This document shows positions 37,131-47,943 of a stretch of 64,000 nt of DNA, piece after piece. Where the stretch lies: NCBI GenBank assembly GCA_032622095.1, contig CP136068.1, positions 160,415,465 through 160,479,464 on the forward strand, written 5' to 3'. The notes below the pieces were generated by a model that did no database searches, was not told the DNA's origin, and worked only from the letters and a program-made list of their open reading frames with translations. The stretch's first letter is position 1; every line of letters starts with the position of its first letter. The position numbers and the translations under genes are program-made. The DNA is from Siphonodentalium dalli (taxonomy: Eukaryota > Mollusca > Scaphopoda > Gadilida > Siphonodentaliidae).

Positions 37131-38008
37131 AACACCCGACAACGTGGCGATTGGGGGTGTGTATAGTTAACCACGGTGACCCACTCAACACCGTGGCGAT
37201 TTGGGGCGGGGTGTAGTTAACCACGGTGACCCACTCAACACCGTGGCGATTTTGAGCCGGCGTGTAGTTAGCCACGGTGACCCACTCAACACAGTGGCGA
37301 TTTGGGGCGGGGTGTAGTTAGCCACGGTGACCCATTCAACACCGTGGCGATTTGGGGCGGGGTGTAGTTAACCACGGTGACCCGTTCAACCCCGTGGCGA
37401 TTTGGGGCGTGGTGTAGTTAGCCACGGTGACCCATTCAACACCGTGGCGATTTGGGGCGGGGGGTGTAGTTAACCACGGTGACCCGTTCAACACCGTGGC
37501 GATTTTGGGCGGGGGTGTAGTTAGCCATGCACGGTGACCCATTCAACACCGTGGCGATTTGGGGCGGGGTGTAGTTAACAACGGTGACCCACTCAACACC
37601 GTGGCGATTTGGGGCGGGGGTGCATGTAGTTAACCACGGTGACCCATTCAACACCGTGGCGATTTGGGGCGGTGGTGTAGTTAACAACGGTGACCCACTC
37701 AACACCGTGGCGATTTGGGGCGGGGGTGTAGTTAACCACGGTGACCCATTCAACGCCGTGGCGATTTGGGGCGGTGGTGTAGTTAGCCACGGTGACCCAC
37801 TCAACACCGTGGCAAATTGGGCGGGGTGTAGTTAACCACGGTGACCCACTCAACACCGTGGCGATTTGGGGTCGGGGTGTAGTTAGCCACGGTGACCCAC
37901 TCAACGCCGTGGCGATTTGGGGCGGGGGTGTAGTTAGCCACGGTGACCCACTCAACACCGTGGCGATTTGGGGCCGGGGTGTAGTTAGCCACGGTGACCC
38001 ATTCAACA
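37131..38008 (+). repeat. 50-52-bp GC-rich minisatellite, about 17 copies
   Basis: The unit is CACGGTGACCCACTCAACAC plus CGTGGCGATTTGGGGCGGGG plus TGTAGTTAAC. Length changes fall in the G run (GGGG to GGGGG). Half the unit forms an imperfect palindrome (CACGGTG .. CACCGTG). Open frames on both strands are repeat-driven. Confidence 0.95.
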
Positions 38009-38472
38009 CTGAAATTTTGAGAAATCAGTTTGTGTTGAAAACGAGTATATAGAAGATCATAATTGTTAACGCTCTTTATTATCTAACGATTGTGACGGAC
38101 GGACGCATGAACGCTCTTTATGAGAGGCGGTCATTTGAAGATTTGCGGGCAAATATTCAAAACCTGTTAAGATTTCCTATTTTGAAAGTGGATATATGGC
38201 CATCAAAACGTCATATTTAAGGACTCATGGGTCCTGATTATCGGTTGGTATCGAAAATGTACATATCGTAGCTAAATGGTGTCATATTGGATAGGGCATT
38301 TTAATCAGTTGCCAATTTCATATAAAACATCAGTTGCAAATTACATGATGTGCCAAAAATAGGCTGCATGGCATAGTTGTGGTAGTTTGATTTTTCAACC
38401 AGTTGTCATTACGAAAGTTATTTTTAGACAAAACGTGAAGTATTTTCCTTCTTTCTGTCAAAGTTTTGACCT
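38009..38472. other. No recognisable feature
   Basis: No gene or clear repeat, except an inexact pair of AACGCTCTTTAT motifs (38070 and 38111), also seen at 38990. Confidence 0.4.
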
Positions 38473-38476
38473 TTAA

Positions 38477-38720
38477 CCCTTCCATGACTGGAGCTTCTTG
38501 AAATTTTGCGAAAACCCTGTGCCAATGCATTCTCATATATATGCGAGTCTCCCACATGGGGTCCTCGCATATATAAGAGAATACATTGTCCTAACAATAC
38601 TTGCATTGGCTGAATTATCTGACATTTGCGAGGCCTCCAATGGGGAAACTGAAATGTATAAGATATGTACTGGCACAGGGTATTTAATACTGCACAAACG
38701 CAGCTCTAGCCATGGAAGGG
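38477..38720. mobile_element. piggyBac-like MITE, second family (TIR CCCTTCCATG)
   Basis: Flanked by TTAA on both sides (38473-38476 and 38721-38724). Ends are CCCTTCCATGACTGGAGCTT and its inverted partner (GAGCTCTAGCCATGGAAGGG read with mismatches). It holds a divergent hairpin cassette at 38515-38590 and a more decayed one at 38605-38695. Confidence 0.8.
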
Positions 38721-39962
38721 TTAATTTGACAATGTCCAACAGTTGGAAATCTCTAGGTACAATTTATTTCCAACTTAAACGGACGTGGTTCTTTCGAACT
38801 TCCAAATTGTGTCTACGAAATTTGGAAGGAGGAATATGATATGCCGATAAAAACTATTGATATACGAGTTCCGTGTGCTCTGAACAATAATTACCAATGT
38901 CAATTCAATATTCAAGTTGTTTTCAATTTTTAGCACATAGTGGAATTAACGCTCTGTGTGTATACCGTATCAGGAATAGACTAACAAGGAACGCTCTTTA
39001 TTGTTCTAAGCCGAAGAATGTTCGGGACCTGAACTTTCTTTGTTCGGCCACTTGAATAAGTCTCTCTATTGCATACTGAGTCCATATGAGAATATTTAGC
39101 ATATATAATTGGTAACTCTTCAAAGTGGTATATAATATGGAATATGTTGTATATAATGTGATCTGGGCATTCGAAAATTAAGTGTGCCTTTAAGAGGTGG
39201 TGCAAATGGAATTTGGCCTGGGTCAAGGGGTGCATATGGAAGTGCTAACTTGGACTTCCCGGGTGGGTAGCAACGTTCGTGTGTACCCAATAGTTTTATC
39301 ATTAATAGTCGACCTCAGTCGAGCTGTAATCGCTAAATGGACATGTGTGCTGACCGGAACTAAATCTCTTAATTCATCATTATTCATGTTTTACAGTCAC
39401 ACCCCGGAGACATCATTCCTGTCTCCACTACTCTATCATCATTTCGTCAAGAAAGTGAAAAATGGATCTAAGGTGAAATTTGATGAACCGGACTCGAACT
39501 CAATTATTTATGTGGTGGGCATATTAAGGTGATACGCGACCTATGATTCATGTGGTGGATATTATTAAGTGCAACACAACCTACGCTTTATGTGCTGGGT
39601 TTTATTAAGGTACTAACTTCTAAGCTACCTACGATTGGTGGTGCACGGGTATTATTAAGGTGATACGCGACCTATAAGTTATGTGGTAATTATTATGAAG
39701 GTGATACGCGACCTATATTGTTCTCCCTGGCAGAAATGTTTGTTCATCCTAGAAGTACCTCAAACTTTCCAGCTGAAGGAAATTTCCGACTGATGGCCAT
39801 TTCCCGGCTTTTGCTCAATCAAACATAATGTTAGTTAAGGGATGGATAATAAATATTTTTAAAATGTGGTGATAAATTTCAAATCGATGTTGTGTCACGC
39901 ATGAAACTATTTAAAACTTTTACAAAAATTTCGGTAACTATTGTGGATTGTTTTACTGTACT
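38721..39962. other. Spacer with dispersed and imperfect tandem repeats
   Basis: A stretch at 39118-39200 (ATGTTGTATATAATGTGATC, TCGAAAATTAAGTG, CCTTTAAGAGG) is repeated inverted at 56808-56890 in intron 4 of the coiled-coil gene. At 39530-39720 the phrase GGTGATACGCGACCTAT recurs three times with variable spacing. No gene is supported. Confidence 0.5.
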
Positions 39963-42270
39963 GTAGCTTTATGTTTCCAATGGCGGTGTTGTCTCGAGCG
40001 ACCATAATATTGTAGCTTTGTGTTTCCTCTGGCGGGGCGACCATCATACTGTAGCTTTTTCTTTCCTCTGGCGGTGTTGTCTCGAGCGACCATAATATTG
40101 TAGCTTTGTGTTTCCTCTGGCGGTGCGACCATAATACTGTAGCTATGTGTTTCCTCTGGCGGTGTTGTCTCGAGCGACCATAATACTGTAGCTTTGTGTT
40201 TCCTCTGGCGGTGCGACCATAATACTGTAGCTTTGTGTTTCCTCTAGCGGTGCGACCATCTAACTGTAGCTTTGTGTTTCCTCTGGCGGGACGACCATAA
40301 TACTGTAGCTTTGTCTTTCCTCTGGCGGTGTTGTCTCGAGCGACCATAATACTGTAGCTTTGTGTTTCCTCTAGCGGTGCGACCATAATACTGTAGCTTT
40401 GTGTTTCCTCTGGCGGGGCGACCATCTAACTGTAGCTTTGTGTTTCCTCTGGCGGTGCGACCATCTAACAGTAGCTTTGTGTTCCCTTTGGCGGGGCGAC
40501 CATCTAACTGTATCTTTGTGTTTCCTCTGGCGGTGTTGTCTCGAGCGGCCATAATACTGTAGCTTTGTCTTTCCTCTGGCGGTGTTGTCTCGAGCGACCA
40601 TAATACTGTAGCTTTGTGTTTCCTCTAGCGGTGCGACCATAATACTGTAGCTTTGTGTTTCCTCTGGCGGGGCGACCATCTAACTGTAGCTTTGTGTTTC
40701 CTCTGGCGGGGCGACCATCTAACTGTAGCTTTGTGTTTCCTCTGGTGGGGCGACCATCTAACTGTAGCTTTGTGTTTCCTCTGGTGGGGCGACCATAATA
40801 CTGTAGCTTTGAGTTCCCTTTGGCGGGGCGACCATCTAACTGTATCTTTGTGTTTCCTCTGGCGGTGCGACCATAATACTGTAGCTTTGTGTTTCCTCTG
40901 GCGGTGTTGTTTCGAGCGACCATAATACTGTAGCTTTGTGTTTCCTCTGGTGGGGCGACCATAATACTATAGCTTTGTGTTTCCTCTGGTGGGGCGACCA
41001 TCTAACTGTAGCTTTGTGTTTCCTCTAGCGGGGCGACCATCTAACTGTAGCTTTGTGTTTCATCTGGTGGGGCGACCATAATACTGTAGCTTTGTGTTTC
41101 CTCTGGCGGGGCGACCATCTAACTGTAGCTTTGTGTTTCCTCTGGCGGGGCGACCATCTAACTGTAGCTTTGTGTTTCCTCTAGCGGTGCGACCATAATA
41201 CTGTAGCTTTATGTTTCCTCTGGCGGGGCGACCATAATACTGTAGCTTTGTGTTTCCTCTGGCGGGGCGACCATAATACTGTAGCTTTGTGTTCCCTTTG
41301 GCTGGGCGACCATAATACTGTATCTTTGTGTTTCCTCTGGCGGTGCGACCATAATACTGTAGCTTTGTGTCTCCTCTGGCGGTGTTGTTTCGAGCGACCA
41401 TAATACTGTAGCTTTGTGTTTCCTCTGGTGGGGCGACCATAATACTGTAGCTTTGTGTTTCCTCTGGTGGGGCGACCATCTAACTGTAGCTTTGTGTTTC
41501 CTCTAGCGGGGCGACCATCTAACTGTAGCTTTGTGTTTCATCTGGTGGGGCGACCATAATACTGTAGCTTTGTGTTTCCTCTGGCGGGGTGACCATCTAA
41601 CTGTAGCTTTGTGTTTCCTCTGGCGGGGCGACCATAATACTGTAGCTTTGTGTTTCCTCTGGCGGGGCGACCATCTAACTGTAGCTTTGTGTTTCCTCTA
41701 GCGGTGCGACCATAATACTGTAGCTTTATGTTTCCTCTGGCGGGGCGACCATCTAACTGAAGCTTTGTGTTTCCTCTGGCGGGGCGACCATAATACTGTA
41801 GCTTTGTGTTTCCTCTGGCGGGGCGACCATCTAACTGAAGCTTTGTGTTTCCTCTGGCGGGGCGACCATAATACTGTAGCTTTGTGTTTCCTCTGGCGGG
41901 GCGACCATAATACTGTAGCTTTATGTTTCCTCTGGCGGGGCGACCATCTAACTGAAGCTTTGTGTTTCCTCTGGCGGGGCGACCATAATACTGTAGCTTT
42001 GTGTTTCCTCTGGCGGGGCGACCATAATACTGTAGCTTTGTGTTTCCTCTGGTGGGGCGACCATAATACTGTAGCTTTATGTTTCCTCTGGCGGGGCGAC
42101 CATCTAACTGTAGCTTTGTGTTCCCTCTAGCGGTGCGACCATAATACTGTAGCTTTGTGTTTCCTCTGGCGGGGCGACCATCTAACTGTAGCTTTGTGTT
42201 TCATCTGGCGGGGTTGTATCGAGCAATCATAATACTGAAGCTTTGTGTTTCCTCTATAGCGTGTTGTCTC
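39963..42270 (+). repeat. About 39-bp minisatellite with a 9-13-bp variable insert
   Basis: The core unit is ACTGTAGCTTTGTGTTTCCT plus CTGGCGGGGCGACCATAAT. In some units GTTGTCTCGAGC replaces the short link between GGCGG and GACCAT. The alternatives CATAATACTG and CATCTAACTG alternate in blocks. Roughly 58 units are present. Open frames on both strands are generated by the repeat. Confidence 0.95.
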
Positions 42271-42449
42271 GACCCCCTTATGTAACTTCTATGGGAATCA
42301 GGGAGCTAAATGTGTTCTAGAGTCGGGGAGCGAGTACACCGTGGAATGCTAAAGGTGAAGGTAACCGAAGAATGACCTTCACCTGATACATGCGACACGT
42401 TATTAAAGGATGACATCGCGTTTATTTGATTTGTACATAATATCTAAAT
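42271..42449. other. No recognisable feature
   Basis: Contains a small inverted pair, AGGTGAAGGT / ACCTTCACCT, at 42351-42388. Confidence 0.4.
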
Positions 42450-42452
42450 AAT

Positions 42453-42728
42453 TTAAACTGGTGAATGAATGGGGGAATGGATTTTTGTGAGCGGGAAATT
42501 TATTTTACTAGCTGCTGTAGTCCTGGGTTTTTCCATATCAAATTTGGCTGTGAGATAGCCCTGTCGTAGACTTGAGGATTTATTTTCAAAAGTAAACACA
42601 TGACCTATGATTTTTCTTGCATTTTCGTGATCAACTGGTGTCAATCTAGCTGGGTAAACATCACTGGTATGGCCTGCAGGCTTCAATTCAGTGAATTTGG
42701 CCGAAACGTTAACACTGTCGCCTATGGG
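42453..42728 (-). CDS. Coding-like fragment, unrecognised
   Basis: On the minus strand a frame of about 90 codons stays open from just after a TGA near 42740 to 42453. Its amino-acid composition is balanced (motifs IGDSVNVSAKF, HTSDVYPARLTP, KIIGHVFTFENKSS), unlike the repeat-derived frames around it. No start, splice site or domain is certain. It lies between the minisatellite and an isolated copy of the minisatellite unit. It might be a remnant of a mobile element or a degraded exon. Confidence 0.25.
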   Translation of the reverse strand, partial: PIGDSVNVSAKFTELKPAGHTSDVYPARLTPVDHENARKIIGHVFTFENKSSSLRQGYLTAKFDMEKPRTTAASKINFPLTKIHSPIHSPV

Positions 42729-42767
42729 AAACCATTTAGTTCAGTGATTCCTATGGGGCATTTTGCG

Positions 42768-42826
42768 CGACCATATATACTGTAGCTTTGTGTTTCCTCT
42801 GGCGGTGTTGTCTCGACCCCCTTAAG
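42768..42826 (+). repeat. Isolated unit of the 39-bp minisatellite
   Basis: One unit (ACTGTAGCTTTGTGTTTCCT CTGGCGG) ends in TGTTGTCTCGACCCCCTTA, the same junction that ends the main array at 42250-42277. It lies 500 bp away from the array. Confidence 0.85.
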
Positions 42827-42829
42827 GAT

Positions 42830-43063
42830 TGGAATGTGACGAATTTAAACCGTGTAAACCACGTCCGCATGTTGATCTTTTTATACGGACTGCTACCTGA
42901 ATCTATTGTAATTCGCCGATACCATCCGACACAGGACAAAGAACTTCACAAATATTTAGTCGGCGTGAATGCCCCACCAATAACGCACATTGTGAGCGAC
43001 TATTTAGTTCACACGACTTTACACAACTCAAAGGACATATATAGTGCAACTCTCGCTAAATAA
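42830..43063 (+). CDS. Coding-like fragment, unrecognised
   Basis: A 75-80-codon frame ends at TAA 43061-43063 and has balanced composition (motifs FLYGLLPESIV, RRYHPTQDKELHKYL, VSDYLVHTTLHNSKD). The 5' end runs into the minisatellite unit, so the real start is unknown. A possible poly(A) signal AATAAA overlaps the stop. No family is recognised. Confidence 0.3.
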   Translation, partial: WNVTNLNRVNHVRMLIFLYGLLPESIVIRRYHPTQDKELHKYLVGVNAPPITHIVSDYLVHTTLHNSKDIYSATLAK

Positions 43064-43207
43064 AATGTGTCCGTTACTTAAGTGTGAGAAAAAAATGTAG
43101 GAGTGACATAAATGTTCGCATGCGTACCCAAGCAGAGACGTGTGCACACAGAAGCTTTAGATTTATTTGTGAACTCAGGTAATACCCGAGCTAATTACAG
43201 GTGTGTT

Positions 43208-43488
43208 TAATATGATTGCCTGCGTATATAATGGTTCAAAGTGCAGGTGCGTTTTTCCGCAAACGTAAAAAGGGGTACTTTTATGTAATTACCATGCACG
43301 TTCGTCACATGGGCAACATATATATTAAGGAATTCGCAAATACTCATTTCCGTTAAATTAGCAGGTTGTTGGACGTGATGTTTAGTGTACGTCAAAATGT
43401 GGTCAGACCCTAGAACAAATTTGGTGCGGTGACCTTTTTCACACCACATTTCAAAAAAATCCTTCGCGAGATCAGTGCACACAATATG
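43208..43488 (-). CDS. Coding-like fragment, unrecognised
   Basis: A minus-strand frame of about 93 codons has coding-like composition (motifs DLAKDFFEMWCEKG, FVLGSDHILTYTKHH, CEFLNIYVAHVTN). It has no ATG near its 5' end and no clear acceptor. Together with the frames at 42453-42728 and 42830-43063 it forms a cluster that may be one decayed element, though the strands differ. Confidence 0.28.
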
Positions 43489-43798
43489 TAAACTGACATG
43501 TTTCTCGCAATAGCCATGTTAGATTTCGGTGGATTCTCTTTATAGGGTTAGGAGTTAAAAAAAAAACACACACACACAACATGAAGTATGCTTGGAGTGT
43601 GGGGCCATGTCATATATCAAAATGAAGAATGAATGGTTAGTCGCATCGTGATAGGTTAAGAAGCTGACATTTTGCTATAGGGGTCACATGTGTCAAAAGG
43701 TCACAGAGTGCAAAATGGAATCTTAATTGTTTAACCTTTGCGAATTATGCCACCAGGCTGTGAGAAAGGTTCAATTCACGTCATTGTGTATGATCGTG
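43489..43798. other. No recognisable feature
   Basis: Contains a (CA)n run at about 43566-43578; otherwise unique-looking. Confidence 0.4.
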
Positions 43799-43802
43799 TA
43801 TA

Positions 43803-44254
43803 GGTTACACAGGTGTAAATGTTTTACATAGGCCTCAGTGCTAACGTTTTAGCGTATACTATTGGCAATATAAACATTGGGTCCAAAATTTTCTTTAAAT
43901 CTGAAAATTTGACACTTTGGGAAACTTTTTGCACAAAAAAATGAGGTACGACAGGCAGGGAATTCGCCTTTAAATCTTGTGTTTTCCTAACTAGTGTCAG
44001 ACCCGCATAAAAAAAATACTGTCATATTTTAGACCACAACAAAAAATTCAAACTTCACTACAGAGGGTTAATTCCTGTGCCAATGGCTATTTTACCAGTG
44101 GGAAACCATAGGGAAGAGGTGTGATGATTTTTTTATGCAAAAAGCACACGAGGCTATTGACCAATCAGGGCCCAGTGTATATTTTATTCTCTCCTATATA
44201 TTCCTCCCGCATCCGCTAGAGGTCTCTCCGAACCTTATTTACACCAGTGTAACC
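43803..44254. mobile_element. 452-bp MITE, second copy of the GGTTACAC family
   Basis: Matches 28267-28716 throughout in the same orientation (CATAGGCCTCAGTGCTAACG, AGACCACA, GACCAATCAGGGCCCAGTGT). Flanked by TATA (43799-43802 and 44255-44258). Confidence 0.9.
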
Positions 44255-44665
44255 TATAGTGGCAAACACAGCCTCAATATATAGGACGAGAAATATATAT
44301 ATATATATATATATATATTTATGCAACTCATGACGGTGTATAGCATCGATTTAACCAATAGTTTGCACGCGGTTTCAAACTGTTTTGGCCTTTCCAAGTT
44401 AAACTCCAATGCACTGATCGCATTCAACGTGTGAAATATAGTGAAATATATATATGCTTGCAAGAATAACGTCTCAAAACTTAATGGGGTCGTCATAACT
44501 CAACCACAAGATCACGGAAGGTTAAAATGCCATATGCAAGCTTGCGGAAGGTAAACAGGTCATCAATGTACACTGTACAGGGATGACAAATTGAGCATTG
44601 ATGTATATCAGAATTATCATCATGACTGTGATATGAAGGATGCCAGGCATCCAAGGTCGAATAAA
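44255..44665. other. No recognisable feature
   Basis: A (TA)n run lies at 44295-44319. No supported gene. Confidence 0.4.
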
Positions 44666-45158
44666 CATGACGATGACAGGGAGCTAGAATCATAGAGACC
44701 TTCCCATGGCATGACGATGACAGGGAGCTAGAATCATAGAGACCTTACAGGGAGCTAGAATCATAGAGACCTTACAGGGAGCTAGAATCATAGAGACCTT
44801 ACAGGGAGCTAGAATCATAGAGACCTTACAGGGAGCTAGAATCATAGAGACCTTACAGGGAGCTAGAATCATAGAGACCTTACAGGGAGCTAGAATCATA
44901 GAGACCTTACAGGGAGCTAGAATCATAGAGACCTTACAGGGAGCTAGAATCATAGAGACCTTACAGGGAGCTAGAATCATAGAGACCTTACAGGGAGCTA
45001 GAATCATAGAGACCTTACAGGGAGCTAGAATCATAGAGACCTTACAGGGAGCTAGAATCATAGAGACCTTACAGGGAGCTAGAATCATAGAGACCTTCCA
45101 GGGAGCTAGAATCATAGAGACCTTACAGGGAGCTAGAATCATAGAGACCTTCCCATGG
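44666..45158 (+). repeat. 27-bp minisatellite, about 17 copies
   Basis: The unit TTACAGGGAGCTAGAATCAT plus AGAGACC is almost invariant. Because 27 bp is nine codons, a minus-strand frame of about 186 codons stays open with a nine-residue repeat; there is no sign of a real gene. CTTCCCATGGCA(T/A) borders both ends. Confidence 0.95.
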
Positions 45159-45590
45159 CAATAGCTCAAATTGACGCTGTCGGGTTGAGCTACAATGATG
45201 TGCAGAATCGACCCTGAGCAATGTTGAAACCACTTAAAGATGAGTGGCATAAAAGATTAAACGAAATATCATGCATATATATACTAAATTTTCCATCCAA
45301 GTTTGTTGCGTATTCTCACAACTTAAATAATTTACAAGCTGGTGTGTATTCCATATATATAGAACATCTTTTTGCAACCATAGTTCGCGGTTCTACAACC
45401 AGTCTTGCAACCACATATGATCACGTTCAGCAAGTTGGGTGGAGGGGCTTTCTGTCAGTCGTGGTTCCAACCCCAGTCCGTTTCACAAAGATTACATCTG
45501 GTATCTTCCCATGATTGCATTTGATAAGATAGATAAGATAAATATATTGACAGATACGCCCACTCGAGGCCGAACGTCAATAGAGTTACA
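45159..45590. other. No recognisable feature
   Basis: No convincing gene; a short AGATAAGATAAATAT run lies near 45530. Confidence 0.4.
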
Positions 45591-45591
45591 T

Positions 45592-45750
45592 AAACTCTTT
45601 CTACATAAACGGTGTGAATCACCAAACATTGAACATTAATATATTTATGTTATACTATACTTATAATAACATTTTATTTAAATACAGTAACATAAATATA
45701 TTAATGTTCAATGTTTGGTGATTCACACCGTTTATGTAGAAAGAGTTGGA
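45592..45750. repeat. Large inverted repeat with arms of about 58 bp
   Basis: CTCTTTCTACATAAACGGTG ... GAACATTAATATATTTATGTT at 45594-45651 is the exact inverted complement of 45690-45748. The right arm is the 3' end of the LINE remnant, so the left arm is an inverted copy of that end. Confidence 0.9.
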
Positions 45751-46235
45751 CCATGTTGCAGATGATATTACATGTTTTGGGTTCATCATTTCTCAAGATG
45801 AATAAGAATTTCTGTTGGTCAGCCATATTATTAAAGGTCTGAACATTGTCGCTTATTTCGGCGAATAAACGTTTTCTTAGATTTTTATAAATGGGGCATC
45901 TCATAATGAAGTGTTCTTCGGTTTCTACCTCCATTCCACACTTTTTGCTAATTATCTCATCAGTGTGGCTACTTTAGGTCGTTTGTGTCTGCCCTTCTCA
46001 ATTTCCAAAGTATGGTTGCTGATCCGAAGCTTTGTGAAAGATAATCTGACGGAGAAATTTTTAACAACGTTCAAATATGGTTCTATCTGGTATTTGATTT
46101 TCGCCATTCTATACGCTCGCAACTTTTTTAACCCCGATGGTTTTTCGTCGTTGAATGTTTGATGATAAACACGAAGGCTGTGGAACTTAGCAGCACCAGA
46201 TCATGGAGGAAGGATTTTCAGGTCGTCGATAGCTT
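45703..46235 (-). pseudogene. LINE-type reverse transcriptase C-terminal remnant
   Basis: On the minus strand, two frames give pieces typical of the region after the reverse transcriptase in non-LTR retrotransposons. The first has KLRISNHTLEIEKGRHKRP (about 46030-45970). After a frameshift with a TAA, the second has CGMEVETEEHFIMRCPIYK followed by LRKRLF (about 45940-45850), with the Cys/His spacing usual for this tail. An upstream piece, AAKFHSLRVYH (about 46185), may belong to the same or another element. At least one frameshift and one stop show it is dead. There is no polymerase core, endonuclease or 5' end. Its 3' end is duplicated in inverted orientation at 45592-45651. Confidence 0.7.
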
Positions 46236-46268
46236 TGGAGGATTTGGCCACATTTTCAACGAACATTA

Positions 46269-46750
46269 AAGGTACTCAATCCGAACAGAGGGTCCCCATC
46301 TCAACAGATTCCAACAACAACAATCCGATCAGAGGGTCCTATATTACTATTTCTTTGGCTTTGGGGGTAAAAAATATTTGATTCGAGTCGAGGAACCCAT
46401 CAAACAAAGCTCAGAGTTATTAGATATTGATTTTTGAAATTTGTTAGTTTCTCGAGATGAGTACTAATAATTGCCGTCAGTTTCGTAACCTGCGCGAGAT
46501 GTGTACACCAAAACAATATTCAAACAGACAAGGATGGATAACTCTAAAATCAAGTGGTAATAATAACGCAATTTTGACTGAGTTCTGGGCCAGAAAGTAT
46601 TCTCGATAATGAAAAATAATAGATTTCTAAAATCGATATCTAACAAATCTGAGCTTTGATGGGTGACTTCCTCGACTCGAATCAAATATTTTTGACCCCC
46701 GAAGCCATTGAAATAGTAATTGAGAGGAGTTTTATCGGATTGAGTACCTT
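46269..46750. mobile_element. 482-bp MITE, GGTACTCAATCC family
   Basis: AAGGTACTCAATCC at left and its complement GATTGAGTACCTT at right are inverted ends, flanked by TA (46267-46268 and 46751-46752), as for Tc1/mariner-like MITEs. It inserted directly beside the LINE remnant. Confidence 0.8.
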
Positions 46751-46752
46751 TA

Positions 46753-47093
46753 AGTGCATGCACATTTTCCCCTTTATACAAATATATGACATATTGATGC
46801 ATGCCTAATTTTGTTCTTGTTTGCAAGGAATTCTCAGCCATTATACATGGCACATGCTTCCGTTTCATATGCTTGACACTAAATGGTTCGTTACCTTCCG
46901 GGTCGAGATATACTATATATCATCTAGGTCGTTCACACTAATTTGGTCAGCGTCGCTTTCCCTCAAATATTCGACAACTGAGGAGAACACTTCGTCTCCT
47001 TGTGGGCTTATTTGGGGTCCTTTATTACCACGTTGTTCCCTCTTGCATCCCTGTCAGATCTGAACAGCACCTGAGCACGCTGCATATCTGGTG
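46753..47093. other. No recognisable feature
   Basis: No clear gene or repeat in this stretch. Confidence 0.4.
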
Positions 47094-47097
47094 ATAT

Positions 47098-47556
47098 GTG
47101 ACCCGCCATATCAAATCCAGTCGTAAGTCGGGATTTTTTTTTACCCTGTGCCAATGCATTCTCTTATATATGCGAGTCGACCATAGGTCGCCTCGCATAT
47201 ATAAGAGAATGCATTGGCCTAACAATTTTTTACAATTTTAATAATATTTTCTTGTATTCTTTAACAATTTTATAATTTCACCCATACAGAGCCCCAGACA
47301 AACATGAGCAGACGACACTCTTCTATATGCATCTATATATGTGTGGGGCTCCCTGCAGGGTAATGGATGTTTTTTATTTTATGTCCTAAAAATTGTAAGA
47401 AACATTTATTTAAACAAAATGATAAAAAATTGTTAGGCCAATGCATTCTCTTATATATGCGAGGCGACCTATGGTCGACTCGCATATATAAGAGAATGCA
47501 TTGGCACAGGGTAAAAAAAATCCCGACTTACGACTGGATTTGATATGGCGGGTCAC
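47098..47556. mobile_element. 459-bp MITE, GTGACCCGCC family, second copy
   Basis: Same terminal repeats as 31632-32073, flanked by ATAT on both sides (47094-47097 and 47557-47560). Hairpin cassettes lie at about 47147-47218 and 47434-47506. The internal unique part runs in the opposite direction to the 32-kb copy. Confidence 0.88.
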
Positions 47557-47940
47557 ATATATAGTATCAGAAGCAACATGGTCACCAGAGAACTTCTCAC
47601 CAAAACCTTTGCACCCTATATATACGGAACTACGCGACCAGTAGGCCAAGTCCAGTAAAACGGTTCGTTATAGGTGCTGGTTGTTATTGTTATTTTAACG
47701 CAATTCTGAGTTGGTCATTCGCGAAACCAATATATTTTATATTCTATAATTAAAACCGTGGGTATATAATATATGATCCTCTTTATGGATATTGTAGGAA
47801 GGTAAATTTAGCTAAAGCGGTGGGATATCTTGCAAGACAACACATTTCGGTTTGCGCTATAACTGCTCAATGTTTTAAGGTGTTACACAACGTCTGATAA
47901 AAAGAGTTCTATCTGGAATATTCACACTATTTTTTCAGAG
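47557..47940. other. No recognisable feature
   Basis: AT-rich unique-looking sequence. Confidence 0.4.
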
Positions 47941-47943
47941 AAC

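Noticed and set aside
37336-38052. Frames with GSPWLTTP / VNHGDP repeats
   Set aside because: They are produced by the 50-bp minisatellite on both strands.
39907-42130. Frames of 90-170 codons on both strands in the 39-bp minisatellite
   Set aside because: Repeat-driven; both strands are open and the text follows the unit with no start or splice context.
44690-45250. 186-codon minus-strand frame with KVSMILAPC repeats
   Set aside because: Nine-codon minisatellite unit; no other coding evidence.
45440-45490. tRNA-like text GTGGTTCCAACCCCAGTCC
   Set aside because: No acceptor or anticodon stem can be folded around it; no tRNA gene was found anywhere in the window.
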